Positions 1 through 13,100 of a stretch of 64,000 bases of DNA are shown in pieces (positions within the stretch are counted from its first letter, which is position 1; every line of letters begins with the position of its first letter). The position numbers and the translations under genes were made by a program. Under the pieces are notes generated by a model. It was not told where the DNA came from. It searched no databases and worked only from the letters and a program-made list of their open reading frames with translations. The stretch is from assembly GCA_963788015.1 (NCBI GenBank), contig CAWBEY010000010.1:124001-188000 (forward strand), given 5' to 3'. The DNA comes from JBBRHH01 sp963788015. GTDB lineage: Bacteria > Planctomycetota > Phycisphaerae > Tepidisphaerales > Tepidisphaeraceae.

Positions 1-1141
1 ACGCAGGGCATGCTCCACCATCGACAGCTTGTTTGCCGCGTCTGTCGGATCGCTGGCTCGGATGATCATGTCATTGTTGGCCAAGTCCAGCTTGCCCAGG
101 AGGTTGCCAGACAGATCGGTCTGGAACGCAAGGTTGTCCAGCACGCTCAGCCCGCGGTGATCGGGCATATCACCATCATTCTTGGATGTGACGGTTACTG
201 TGGAGTTGCTGGAGAGGACCAAGCCGGCGGTGGCGCTGGGGGAATCGATAACATTGCTGGATTGCACCAGATGATCGGTGGTAAGGCTGCCGCCCGACAG
301 GACGCTGACGCTGCCAAAGCCATCAATGCCGCCTGCTGAAGCGTTGGCGATGGTGGCCGTCCCGCTGATGGCCATCGAGCCGTTGGCTCCGGCGACGCTC
401 AAGGCGGTAAGGGAGTTTAGTGAACCCACACTGATGTTACGCGTGGAGTCCGTGCCGCTGAGCGTGATATTGCCAAGGCTGGCCTGGGTGCCGGTGGGGG
501 CAGAGGCATTTACAGCCAGGGTGTGGGTGGAGACGTCGCCGGCGGTCAAGGAGCCGTTGGTGCCGCCGATGCTGGTGGCGCCCGTCGTTGTGAGGCTGCC
601 AGCGAGGCTGGCGGTGCCGTTGGTGGTGAAGTTGGCCTGGCTGACGTTGGCGCTGAAGTCGGCATAAGCACCCGTGCCCACTGTTGTTGAGCCGCCGGTT
701 CCGGTGAGGGAGGCGAGGCTGCTGTGGGCGCTGCTGGTGCCGCCGTTTAGGTTGAGGGTGGCGGTGTTGCTGGTGGCGCCGGTGATGGTGGCCTGGCCGC
801 CCAGGGTGGTGGTGCCGGTGTTGGTGAGGGTGGCCTGGGCTGAAGGCGCCGGTGGTGAGTTGGCCCTGGACGGTGGTCGAGCCGGCTCCGGAGACTGAGG
901 CCAGGGAAGCGTTGCCGCTGGATCCGACTACGAGGGAGCCGGTGTTGGTGAGGGCGGCGAGGCTGGCGGTGCTGTTGAGGTTCAGGGTGCCGCTGTTGGT
1001 GGAGGCGGCGGTGAGGGTGGTGTTGCCGCCGAAGGTGGCGGTGCCGGCGTTGGTGAGGCTGGCCTGGCTGAAGCTGGCACTGGTGCCTAGCTGGCCGCCG
1101 AGAGTGACGCTGGCGGAACCTGCCCCGGTGACGGTGCCCAC
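1..1141 (-). CDS. Giant PATR protein, segment 19: C-terminal region, continues off the left edge
   Basis: From 1141 to about 840 one frame gives GTATFGGNTTLTAASTNSGT and TGSLVVGSSGNASLASVSGA. From about 840 to base 1 another frame is continuously open and gives GSTTVGTGAYADFSANVSQA, GSMAISGTATIANASAGGID and finally GNLLGKLDLANNDMIIRASD. The G-K-L-D-L-x-N-N-D-M-I motif is, from family knowledge, common just before the C-terminus of planctomycete PATR and dockerin-type surface proteins, so the true stop is probably within a few hundred bases left of the window. Confidence 0.65.
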
Positions 1142-4100
1142 AGTGGCGTTGCCGAGGGATCCGACTGCGAGGGAGCCGGTGTTGTTGAGGGCGGCGAGGG
1201 TGGCGGGCGTTGAGGTTCAGGGTGCCGCTGTTGGTGGAGGCGGCGGTGAGGGTGAGTGAGCCGCCGAAGGTGGCGGTGCCGGCGTTGGAGAGGCTGGCCT
1301 GGGTGGCGGTGCCGGTGACGGCGAAGTCGGCGGCAGAGTTGACCGTGAGGCTGCCGGTGGCGCCGCTGAGGCTGGGGAGGCTGGAGCCTGTACCCGTGAC
1401 GATCAGGCTGCCGTTGTTGGCCACGCTCTGGTTGACGCTTCCGGCGCTGAGGGTTTGGCTGGCGGCGATGGTGGAGGTGCCGGTGCCGTGGAGGCTGTCG
1501 ACGGTGACCGAGCCGGCGTTGAAGTTGGCCGAGGCGTTGTTGGTCAGATCACTGATGTGGACGGTGCCGGCGTTGTTGGAGCTGAGGTGGCTCATGGAGA
1601 GGCTGGTGCCGCTGGCGACGGTCAGGCTGGCCAGGGTGAGGGTGTCAGAAGAGCCCGCGACCACCAGATCGGTGTTGTCGGCGGTGGTGATGGGGGCGTT
1701 GATGGTGTGGCTGCCGGAGTTATCGAGGATGGAGGCGTGATCGGCGCCGGCGCCGGTGTTGTTGTTGAGGGTGATGCCAGAGCCTGAGAGGGTGTAGCTG
1801 GGGCTGGCCGAGCCGCCTGAATCCAGCACCATGGAGCCGACGGTGATGGCCGAGCCGATGCTGACGGCGGGGTTGGTGGTGATGGCGCCGGAGTTGGTGG
1901 AGAAGGTGGCCACTGCGCCGACGCTGTTGGGGACGGTGGAGTTGGTCCAGCTGTTGGTGTCGTTGTAGTTGGTGGCGGTGCCGCTCTTCCACTGGTTGGG
2001 GCCGAAGGATACGGCGGCGATGTTGCCCTTGAGCTCGAGGGTGATGTCGGAGAGGTTGCTGGTGGAGGAGGTGTTGATGCTGGTGGGGTGGAAGATCAGG
2101 TTGTCGTCATAGGAGGCGTTGGCGTTGGAGGCCGATCCGCTCTGGAAGGCGATGGAGAGGTCCGAGGAGTTAGAACCGGAGGCGACGGGGGTGAACGAGC
2201 CGGTGGTGTTGAACCCTGAGAGGTTGAAGATGGAGCTGACGGCGGAGGTGTCAAAGGAGCCGCCCAGGTTGTCCTGGAAGGTGGAGTCGATGAGGGTGTT
2301 GACGGCGCGGAGGGCGGCGTTGAGGTTGGCCGAGCCGTAGTTGACGGTGCCGAAGTCCAGGACGTAGTGGCTGCCGCTGCCCGAGAAGCTGACGCCGCCA
2401 TCAAGGGTGTGGGAGGCGACGGCGGCCTGGGCGTATTCGTTGACCTGGCCGGTGACGCTGACGGCGGGGGTGGAGAGGGTGAGGTCGTCGAGGCCGTTGA
2501 TCGAGCCCTTGGAGACGAGGCTGAGGTTGGCGTTGCCGTTGCGGCTGCCGACGGTGGTGGTGTCGATGCCGACGGAGAGGGCGGTGTTGGCAGAGGCGCC
2601 GGCGTTGATCAGCTGGGTTGAGCCGTTGGCGTTGATGCCGGCGTTGGTGACACCGGTGAATTTGGCTTCGAGCTTGTCGGAGAAGGCGCCGTCGGTGGCG
2701 GTGTTGCTGATGGAGAGGCTCTGGGCAGAAACGCTGTCGTTCTTGTGGACGATGCCGAAGTTGACGCTGGGGGCGGTGAAGCCGGCGACGGCGTAGCTGT
2801 AGACATTGCCGCTGACGCTGAGGGCTGCCGCTGTTGCCGATGGCGGTGGTGCCCAGGCCGCTGGTGCCGCGTGCCGTCGGAGATGAAGTTGAAGGTGGCG
2901 GTGCCGGACTTGGCGCCGGCGGTGGAGGTGTTGAGTCCGACCGAGACGTTGCCGGAAGCGCCGGCGGCGATGAGGGTGGCGGGGCCGGAGGCGGTGGCGT
3001 CGCCGGTGAGGCCGGTGGTGGCCGTCAGTTTTTCGGAGAAGCTGTCGGTGCTGACGGCGTTGTTGGCGAGGCTGAGGGTTTGGGAGGCGGTGGAACCGAC
3101 GCGGAAGTTGCCAATGTTGTTGGGGGAGGAGAGTGAGCCGGGGGTGGCCAGGCGATAGACATTGAGGTTGACGTTGGTGGTGGCGGGGGAGCCGGTGGCG
3201 TTGGGGTCGGTGGCGGTGACCGTGATGGCGTGGAGGCCGGCGGTGGAGCTGGTGAAGGAGGTGGACTGGAGGTCGGCAGCGCCGCCGGCGGTGGCGGAGT
3301 GGGGGGTATTGGAGAAGACAGCGCCGGCGTCAGAGCTGCTGAGGGTGTAGTTAAGGTTGGCCGAGCCGGAGGGGGCGGTGTTGGTGACGCTGGTGTTGAG
3401 AGTGGTGGAGTCCGAGCCGTTGGTGACGAAGGCGCCGGGCTGGTGGACATTGGCGGCCAGGGAGGAGGCGGAGAGGAGGATGTTGCCCTTGTGCTGGATG
3501 TCCAGGTCGATGCCGCTGGAGACGCTGTTGACACTGGTGACAAAGTAGTTGGTGGTATCCAGGCCGGTGACGGAGCCGAAAAGCTGGGTGCCGAGGGTGC
3601 CGCTGGCCAGGGAGGAGAAGTTGGCGATTTTGTAGACGGCGGCGGTGAGGGGGTTGGTCGTGTGTATGGCGAGGGTGTTGGTATGGGCGGCATCGAGGCT
3701 GCCGGTGAGGGCGAGGAAGTCGTTGGTAGTGCCGTTGGCGTTGACGGAGTAGGTGGAGTTGTTGCCGAAGGAAACGGTATTGGCGGTGACGGTGGTTGTG
3801 GTGGCGGCGGTGGAGGCGAGGGTGGCGCTTGGGGCGAGGATGCCGCCGGCGTTGAAGGTGATGGAGTTTGCGCCGACGTTGATGGTGCCTGATCCGCCGA
3901 GGGTTGCGCCGGTGATGGAGTAGTTGCCGCCGCCGGTGTGGGAGCCGTTGACCAGCAGCGTGCCGCCGCCGGAGACGTTGGTGGTGCCGGTGTAGGAGTT
4001 AGAGCCCGAGAGGGTGAGGGTGCCGGCGCCGGTCTTGGAGAGGCTGCCTGCACCGGTGATGGATCCGGCGTCGGTGCCGGAGGCGACGCTGAGGGCGTCG

Positions 4101-7100
4101 TTGTTAGCGAGGGTGATGCTGCCGCCGTTGAGGTTGGTGATGGAGCTGGTGGCTCCGTTGAGGTTGAGGGTGCCGGTGGTGAGAGTGGTGAGGGTGGCGA
4201 CGCCACCGACGGTGGTGGACCCGGTGGAGGCGTTGAGGGTGCCGATGGTGGCTGCGCCGGTGGTGCTGATGGTGCCGCCGGTGATGGAGCCAGGGAGGCT
4301 GAGGGTTTGAGCGGTGACGGTGCCGGCGGAGATGCCGGTGCCGGTGACGCTCAGGAGGCCGGCGTTGGCAGAGACGGTGCCGCCGGAGATGGAGGGGAGG
4401 CTGCCGCTGTTGCTGAAGGTGGTGACGCCCGCGCCGGTGAGGCTGGTGAGGGTAGTGGTGCCGGTGCCGAGGAGGTTGACGTTGCCGGCGTTGGTGATGG
4501 CGCCGGTGGTGATGGGGCCGTTGGAACTGATGTTGGCGATGGCTCCGCCCGAGACGCTGAGGGGGATGGTGACGTTGCCGGCGTTGAGGGTGCCGCCGGT
4601 GACGGAGGCGCCGGTTCCATTAGAGAGGATGCCGCTGACGGTCAGGGTGCCATTGTTGACGGTGGTGAGGCCGGTGTAGGTGAGGTTGGCGCCGGTGAGG
4701 GAGAGGGTGCCGCTGCCGGTCTTGGTGAGGCCGCCGCCGGTGCCGCTGATGGTGCCGGTGAAGCTGGCGATCGCGCCGAGATTGCCGGTGGTGAGGGTGG
4801 CGGAGCCGAGGGTGATGCTGCCGGCGCCGTTGAGGCTGCCGACTTCCTGGCTGTTGTTAGCGAGGGCGAAGGTGGCGCCCGAGGAGATATTCAGAGCGGT
4901 GGTGGTGGGGACGACGTTGGCGGCGGAGGCTTGGAGGGTGCCGGCGGTAATGCGGGTGTTGCCGCCGGACCAGACGTTGCCGGTGTTGCCCAGGACAAGG
5001 GTGCCGGTGCCGGCCTTGTTCAAGGAGCCGGTGTAGCTGCCGGCAAAGCCGTTGGGTGCGAAGGGATCGGTGTAGTCGCCGACGGGTCCGTTGAGCGTGT
5101 AGGTGACGAGGGGATCAACGCTGATGATCGCGTTGTCATCACCAAGTCCGATGGTGCGACTGGAGGTGATGTTGGCGGCGGCGCGGAGGGTGGTGGTGGC
5201 GCTGCCGTTGCCGATGATGGTCGCGGCGGGGGTAACGGCGTCGGGCTGGAAGATGGAGCCCAGACGGTCGTCAGAGTTGGCGGTGGCGTCGATGATGGTA
5301 GTGCCGGCCTGGAGGTAGGTATTACCGGCATAGGTATTGGCATGGCTGAGGAAGAGGGTGCCACCGCCGGTCTTGATTGGCGAGTCGCCGCCGAAGAGGC
5401 CCACGCCGCTGAGGGTGCCGCCCAGGGTGAGGCTAGCGCCGGTGGGGACGTTAAAGGTGGCGGTGCTGTTCAGGAGCATGTTGGCCGTGGAACTGGCGGT
5501 GCCCAGGGCGGAGAGGGTGCCATTGGTGATGTTGATGGCGGACGGATTGAAGCTGACGTTGTTGATGACGGCGGTGGAGCCGACGTTATTGAGGCTGACG
5601 ATGAGGCCCGCACCGGCGGTGGAGGTAAGGGCGGAGGAGAACTTCACGGTGGGGGTGGAGTTGGCGGGGTTAGCGACGTTGTTAACGTTGATGACGTTGG
5701 AGCCGCCGAACGTCAGCGGACCGGTGAATTCAAGGGTGCCGGGGCTGCTTTGGAGAGCGTGGCACCGCTGGTGAAAATAGACGCGGCGACTTGCGCGGTA
5801 TCAGCGACGCCTACATTGAGTCTGGAGGCGCCTGAAACGTTAAGAAGCGAGGCGGTGGAAAGGGCGCTTCCGGAATCCGAGACATTGAAGGTGGAGGTCG
5901 AGAGATTCAGGGTATCGATCGTGAAGCCCTTGGCGGTGAGGCTGGCACCGCTATCGACGGCGATGACCGCACCCGAGGAGGAGAAGATGCCGGTCTGGGT
6001 CGATGCGGTGGGATTGATGAGGTTTTGGCTGGCGAAGGCAGTGGGGGTTGCGACGGTGCCGCCGGCGATGAACTTAGCGTCAATGCTGGGGCTTTGGCCG
6101 GCACCTGGCCGTTGTAGTAGCCAATGGCCATGTTGTAGGTGCCAGCGCCGAGGGTGGTGAAATCGACCGCGCCGACGGCGGTGGCATAGGCGTGACCGTC
6201 GAGATCGGCACACGACTTTTTCGGTGGTCTGGAAGATGCCGTCGCGATTGGTGTCGATGTAGAGGGCGGAGCCGTCATCGCTGCCGAGGCCGAAGCTGAC
6301 CACACCGACGGGGACGGTATTGGGCCCAGGGCCGCCGATGGTGATTTTGCCTTTCCAGAGCGCGCGCCTAGTTCCTGATCATCGCCGGCTACGATTCCGG
6401 AGGCGGTTTTGAGTGCCTGGCTGGTGTAGCTGAGGGCGCCGGTGAGGACGCCGGAGGTGGTGCCGGCGGTATAGAGGAAATTGCCCGACAGGCTGCTGGA
6501 GGTGATATAGGGATCACCGTTGTTGGTATCAAAGTTGGCGGCGCCGACGGCGGCGGGGCGGTAATACGACGCGGCCAACTGATTGGCGACGGAGGTAACG
6601 GGGGTTGTGATTGTGCCGTTGATGATGTTGTTGGTGCCGGTCTTGACCTCCATGAGGTTGTTGACGGTGATGTTGCCGGCGGTGCTGGCGAGGCCAGAGC
6701 TGATGGCGCCAAAGGCGGTGTTGGCCGGATCGACATACAACGTTGAATTGATCGGAGCAACCAGGGCAGTGACGCCCGCGGTGCCATTGACGCCGCCGGT
6801 GAGGCTGTAGAAGCCCGAACCGAGAGTGAGGGTGTTGCTGCCGCTGTTGAGGTTGCCGATCGCCACGTTAGAGGTGCCGGAGATGTTGGTCAGGGTGGCG
6901 TTTCCGCCAAGGCTTACATTGGCGCGGACGACCGCGGAGCCTGCGAGATTGATAGAGAGGTTAGCGCCAGAACTGAGGTTAATGCCGCCGGTGGGAGTGT
7001 TGCCTACGAAGTTGAAGGGGCTTGAATTGTTGACTTTGTTAACAGTGAGGGTCGTGGCGCCCAATACGTTTACTTGGGTGGTGATGAGGCGGGTAGCAGT

Positions 7101-10100
7101 GCCGTCCAGGTTCCAGGTGCTGGCGGTGCCGGTGGAGTAATTAACGGTGCCGATGGTGGGCGAGCCAGTGGTGAAGTTGGAAATGGGGGCGGCGATTGTC
7201 GCGATGCCGAAGTTGGCCGTACCAGCGACAACGTTGATGGTCGGGGCGGTGACGGTGCTGGTGAGGGTGGTGGCGAGGTTGACGGTGCCGGTCTGAGCAA
7301 CCTGGGCCAGGGTGGTGCTGTCACCCGTAGTGTTGAAGTAGGTACCGGTGTCGCCGATTTGCAGTGTCGAAAAACCTGCAACGCTGGGGTGGTTCATGTT
7401 GATGTTGTCGGCGATGTTCAAGGTCATGCCGACGGGCGCGGTGATGAGTGCGTTGCTGGTGGCGTTGGCGACTTTGATGCCGGAACCGGCATTGATGGTG
7501 GCCGGTCCGGTGGAGGAGCTCATGGTGATGCGGCGACCGTCGCCGAGGATCAGCCCGCCATTGGTTCCGCCAGTGAAGGCGATGCCGTTGTTCCAGAGGA
7601 TATTCCAATCGACCAGACCATTGGCGGCTGCGAGGCCGTTGGCGGTGGTGTCGACGTTGCCGCCGGTTTCACTATAGATGACGATCTTGGAGCCAGCCGA
7701 CCAGTTGAACGTGGCGCCGGCGGCGAGGCCGCCGAATGCTTTGCGGTCATAGACGACGCCGCCGGGGAGAATATTGAACGTGCCGCTGGTGGGGTACACG
7801 CCGTTGGTAGCGCCACCGGCCGGATCAGTCATCCACGAGCCCTGATCGCCAATGTTGACGATACCGCCGGCGGCAACCGCGTTGGCTGCACCGAGAGACA
7901 GAAGGCCGTTTAAGACCGTGACGTTCTTCCCGGAGGTGATGGCGCCAGCGGGGAGCGAAAGAACTGGCAAGCCCGTGGTTCCGTTGGTGACCGGGGAGTT
8001 GCTGGCGGCAACGCCAGTACGGGTGACGAGGTTGGTGCCTGTGGGGAAGTTATTGATCGTCAGCAACCCAGTGGTGGTGAAGTTGTGCCCTGGGTGGTGT
8101 CGGTGGTGGTCAATGTTGGGACTGAGGGGCTTGCGCCGCCGGTGCCGAGAGTAACGTTTCGGGCGTTCATCTGGAGCAGCAACCCGGTGTTCGTGCCGCC
8201 GGTACCGGTGGTCGATCCATCGGTGATGGAGCCGGTGAAGGTGGAGGTGGTGGTGGAGCCGGCATCGAGGGGCGTCCAGGCGCCGAAGGAGGCGCCTTTG
8301 TAGATGTTGACGAGGTTATCGCCGACGGCGATGGCGCCGCCGCCGTTGCCGGTGAGCGCGCCTGAGAGGCTGGTAACGCCGCGGAAGAGGGTTGCGCCAC
8401 CGAGGAAGCGCGGGTGGGATCGGTGCCGCCGGTGCTGACGAGGGTGGCGTTGGCGCCGAAGTTGACCTTACCCGCGGCGGCCGTGGAGGAGTAGCTGAAG
8501 CCGGTGAGGTCGCCGCCGATGCCGGTGCCGGTGGGGATGGTGATGGCGGGGTAGCTTGTGGCGGCGAACGCGGTCTGGGTGGCACCGAAGTTGAGGAATG
8601 CGCCGGTGCCCGTGGTGAGGCTGACGGTGGATGATCCAAGACCACTGTCACGGTTGATGTTGAGGGTGCCGCCGGTGACGGTGGTGGTGCCGGTGAGGGT
8701 GCCGCCGGTGTTGTCGTTCAAGATTGCGGCAGTGCTGACCAGGACACCGCCGGTGGAGGTGAGCGTGCCTTTGTTAGTGAGGGTGGCCCCGCTGCTGATG
8801 GTGGTGAGGCCGGTGAAGGTGGTGTTGGCGTTGAGGGTGACGTTGCCGGCGGTGACATTGAAGGCAGCGCCGCCGGTGACGGTTCCGCCGATGGCGAGGT
8901 TGTAGTTGTTGGCGGTGGAGAGGGTGAGGTTTTTGCCTGCGGCAACAATAAGGTTGTTGTTGGCGCCGCCGCCACCGAGGGTGATGACAGTGGGGGTTGC
9001 GGAGAGGCCGACTACGCCATCCGCGGAGGCGGCGGCGGTGATGGTGGTGTTGTCGTTGAGGGTGAGGCCAACGGGCATGGCGACGGCTTCGGCCGAGCCG
9101 TTGGTGCGATCGCTGAGGGTGAGGCTGGTGACGCCTGCGGCGAGTGTGATGCCGACGCCGGTGCCGACAGGGCTTTGGCCGGCGTTGCCGACGAGGGTGA
9201 GGCTGCCGGCATTGATGGCCAGCTGGCTGGCGGAGAAGGTGCCCAGGCCGCTGAGATTGTGGCCGGCGGTGCCGGTGCCATCGGATTCGAGGGCGAGGTT
9301 GCCGGTGCCGGTATGAATGAGCTTGGTGAGGGCGGTGCCGCCATCGGAGACGCTACCGAGGTTAATCGTGGAATTGCTGTTGATAGTGTCGGTTCCGCCG
9401 CCGCTGAAGGAAGTGGCGGGGAAGCTGACCGTCGTAGCGGCCAAGGCCAGGGTGTCACCCAGGCCGGTGTTGGTAGCCCCGGGGCCTGAAGCCGTGACGT
9501 TGAGAGTGCTGCCGGCGCCAATGGAAAGGTTCCCGAACTTGGTCGTGGTCGCTTTAAGATCAATTGTCGAGGAGGTTCCAGCGACGGTGGCAACAGTGGC
9601 AGTGCTGTGATCGGCGAGCGACCCGACATTGATCGCACTCCAGCGGCCTGCCTGGGCTGCCGAGCTTGGGTCGATCGTGGTAAGCGCGGTGATGGGGGTG
9701 CCGTTGGGGCCGGTGGGCTCGGAGAACTGGATGGCCAGCGAGGAGCCGCCGCCGGTGTCTTCGACGGCGAAAGCGAGTTCATAAGTCTGCCCGGCGGTGA
9801 GGCTGGCGGTGCCAGTGCCGCCGGGGCTGCAGCACGGACTCGTCACAAGCATTTCAGCCGCAGCAGTTCCAAAGACGCCATTCTGGTCCTTGTCGAGCCA
9901 GATGGCCGCGGTGTCATCGTTGGCCAGGAGCTTAAAGGTGTAGGTGCCAGTGTTTGGCGCTGTGAAATTGGCGAGCGTGACGGCCGTAAATTTGTTGTCA
10001 TTGACCTGGGGGCCATTGGCGGGGTTCCCAAAGAGGGTGCCGAAATTGGCGTCGCTTAGATAGGACATTGGCTGGGAGACGACAACGGGCTGTATGAAGG

Positions 10101-13100
10101 CGGTGTTGCCCAGGACGCCCGACAGGCTGGTACCGACGCCCAGGCCGGTGGTCATGAACAAGTTGGCGGTGAAAGCATTGTTGGTCGTTGTCATCGGCGT
10201 GCTCAACGTGCCGCCATTGAGTGTGATTAAGCTGTTATTGATAGCGCTGGTGGCGGCGGTTGCACCGGGGGCGGCGTAGACGGCGGCGCCGGTGCCGATG
10301 GAGATGTTCTGACCGCCGAAGTTGTTGGCACTGCCGGAGGTCGTGTTGTTGAGGACCAGCTTTCCGGCGGAGACGGTGCCGGTGCTGGTTGCGCCGATGC
10401 TGTTGGTGACCTGGCCGTTGAGGATCAATGAACCGCGCCGGTTTTGTTCAGCCCGCCGCCCGAGACGGTGCCGGTGAGGGTGAGGTTGGTGGCGGCGTTG
10501 GTGACGGAGATGGTGCCAGCGCCCGCGCTGGGGGTGACGGTGGAGGGGAGGAGGACGTTGCGGCTTTCGGAAACGTTGCCTGAGGCAAGGGTTTCCGTGA
10601 AGGTCGCGGCGTTGGTGGTGGTGCCGAGGGTGAGAGTTGCGCCGGCGATGGGGCTTCCAAGGCTGGAGGCGGCCAATGTGCCTTGCTGCACCGCGATGGA
10701 GCCGGTAAGGAGATTGGCGGCGTTCGCCAAGGTGACGGTTCCGGCATTCTTCACCGTAAAGGGGCCGTTGCCACCGATGACGCCATTGAGCGTTGCGTTC
10801 TGGTTGTTGAAGTCGATGCTGCCGCCGCCACCGGAAGGAACGCCTGCGGCATTCGTGACGAAGTTATAGTTTCGGCTGGTGGTGACGGTGGAGCCCTGGG
10901 TGTAGAGCAATGCACCGCTGGTGCCGGCGACGACATCGCCGACGGTGACATTGCCAGCGGTTGCACCCAGAGCGGCGTCGCCATCGACCGCGACGGACCC
11001 GGTCAGGATGGCGGTTCCGCCGCCATAAGTATTTGTGCCCTTGAGGGTGAGAGTGCCAGAGCCGGTCATCGTGATGTTATCGCTACGCGCCGGCGATGCC
11101 GTTGGCGGAAGCCAGCGTGGAATCGAGGGTGTAGTTGCGGGCTCCGGCCACCACAATAGAGGCCGGGGTGACGGAGGTGCCGGTTGCCACTTGAACGTTG
11201 GTGGTGTTGCTCGGGTTGCTTACATCATCAAATCGGACGGCGTCGCCGGCGGTGAACTTGCTGAGTGTGCCGCCGGTCCAATTGGCGGTGGAGGTATCCC
11301 ACGTGCCGACAGCAGGCGAAGGCCCACTGGCAGCGCCGGTCCAGGCGGTGACGGAGAAGACGGTGAGGTCGATGCCGCTGGCGGTGGCGGTGAGATTGAA
11401 GTTGGCGGTGGGGTTGGAGGCATGGCTGCCGAGGATCAGGTTGCCCGCGCCCACGACGCTGCTGAATCCGCTGAACAGGTGATAGGTGCTTCCAGCCTGG
11501 GTGCCGGTGTAGGCCCCGGTGAGGTTCAAGGTTTCAAAGCCCGCGCCAAACGTCAGGATGCCGTTGGCGACGCCGGCCTTAAGGCCGCTGACATTGTCGA
11601 AGGTGGCCGGTCCGTTGGTGGCGGTGGTGTTGCTGTTGAGGAGGAAATCCAGGAAAGCACCACTGTTAAAGGTGAGGCCGTTGTTGACGGTAAGCTGGCT
11701 GGGGACGGCACCGATGTGCGGATCGAGCTTGCCGCCGCTCAGGATGGTCGTAATGTTCGCGCCCGTGGGGGCGATGGTGCCGGTGCCGCCGAGAATAGCA
11801 CCGGAGTTCACGGTGACGCTCCCGGTGCCGGTAGCGCTGGTTCCGGCGGCGTTGGTTGCGAGCAGCGTTCCGGTGGAGACGGTGGTGCCGCCGGCGTAGG
11901 TGTTATTGCCGCCCAGGATCAGAGTGCCCGAGCCCGACTTGCCGAGGCTTGAGGAAGCGCCTGTCACGACGTCGTTGATGGTGGCCGTGTTGCTGACGGT
12001 GAGGACCGTGTTACCTGCCAGGGCGAACGTGTTGGGCGTGGTGAGGGTTTGCTTGTCGAAAGTAAAGCTACCTGAGCCGGCGAACGTGACGTTGCCGGAC
12101 ATGGAGACGGCATTGGCGATGGTGCGAGCGCCGCCGCCATCGTTGAGCGTGCCACCGGTGATCGTGATCGTGCCGGTGCCGAGGGGGCCGTTGGTGATGG
12201 AGCCCGTAGTGGTCGTGGTGCTGCTGGTGAGGGCAAGGGTTCCGGAGCTCAGGGTCGTGCCGCCCGAGTAGGTGTTGGCAGCGCCGATGTTGAGCTGGCC
12301 GGAGCCGTTGACGATCAGGCCGCCGGTGCCGCTCATTGGAACAGCGAAGGTGTTGGTGGTGGACTGGTTGTAGCCAATGTTGCTGCCGGTGCCCAGAGTG
12401 ATAGAAGGAGTAGTGCCACCGTTAGCGGTGCTCGCAAAGTAAGCCGTTCCGTTGGTGATGCTGAGAGCCTGGCTTGTGCCGTTAATAGTCAGGGCGCCAA
12501 AGCTGGCAGCCCCGCCAAGGGGGACGTCGATGGTGGAAGAGGTGCCGACGACGACAGGGACGTTGTAATTGGCGATGTTGTTGGCGGCAAAGCTGAAGTT
12601 GCTGATGGCCTGCGTTGCGGCAGACCCGCCGGTTGCACCGCCGAAGCCAACGAAGCCCGTGGTGCCGCCCAGCTGCGTTGCCAGGTTGAGGGTGGTGCTG
12701 AGCACGGTGGTCTTGGTCGTGCTGGCGGTGGGATCCGTGAGGATCTCTGTCAGCGTTGTCGTGGGGGCATTGTAGATCAACTGGACATTGATCGGGTTGC
12801 CACCGCCCAGCGAGACGGGCGTGACGGCGGTGTTGGTGGGAATGCTGCCGTTAAGGCCCAGAGCAGTTCCGATGCCGCCGGCGGCGCCGGAGTAGATGTT
12901 CAGTTCGACGCCAATGCTGGAAGTGATGCCCGAATATGCGAAACCACCACCAGCGCCGCCCAATGCGCTGGCGCCAGCAGCTGAGTTTTGAAGGATGAAG
13001 GCGACGCCGTCCGCTACCTTTGCGCCCGAGGGCGTGTAGGTGAAGTTGGCGTTGAAGCTGCCGCTGACAGGAACCGCCTGCTTGAAGAAGGCGGTGCGAG

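Noticed and set aside
3938..6160. Long plus-strand open frame (740 codons, Gly/Ala/Glu-rich)
   Set aside because: Antisense shadow of the giant gene: its composition is the complement of the T/G/S-rich repeats, and no domain or ribosome site supports it. The same holds for all other plus-strand frames in 1-29500.
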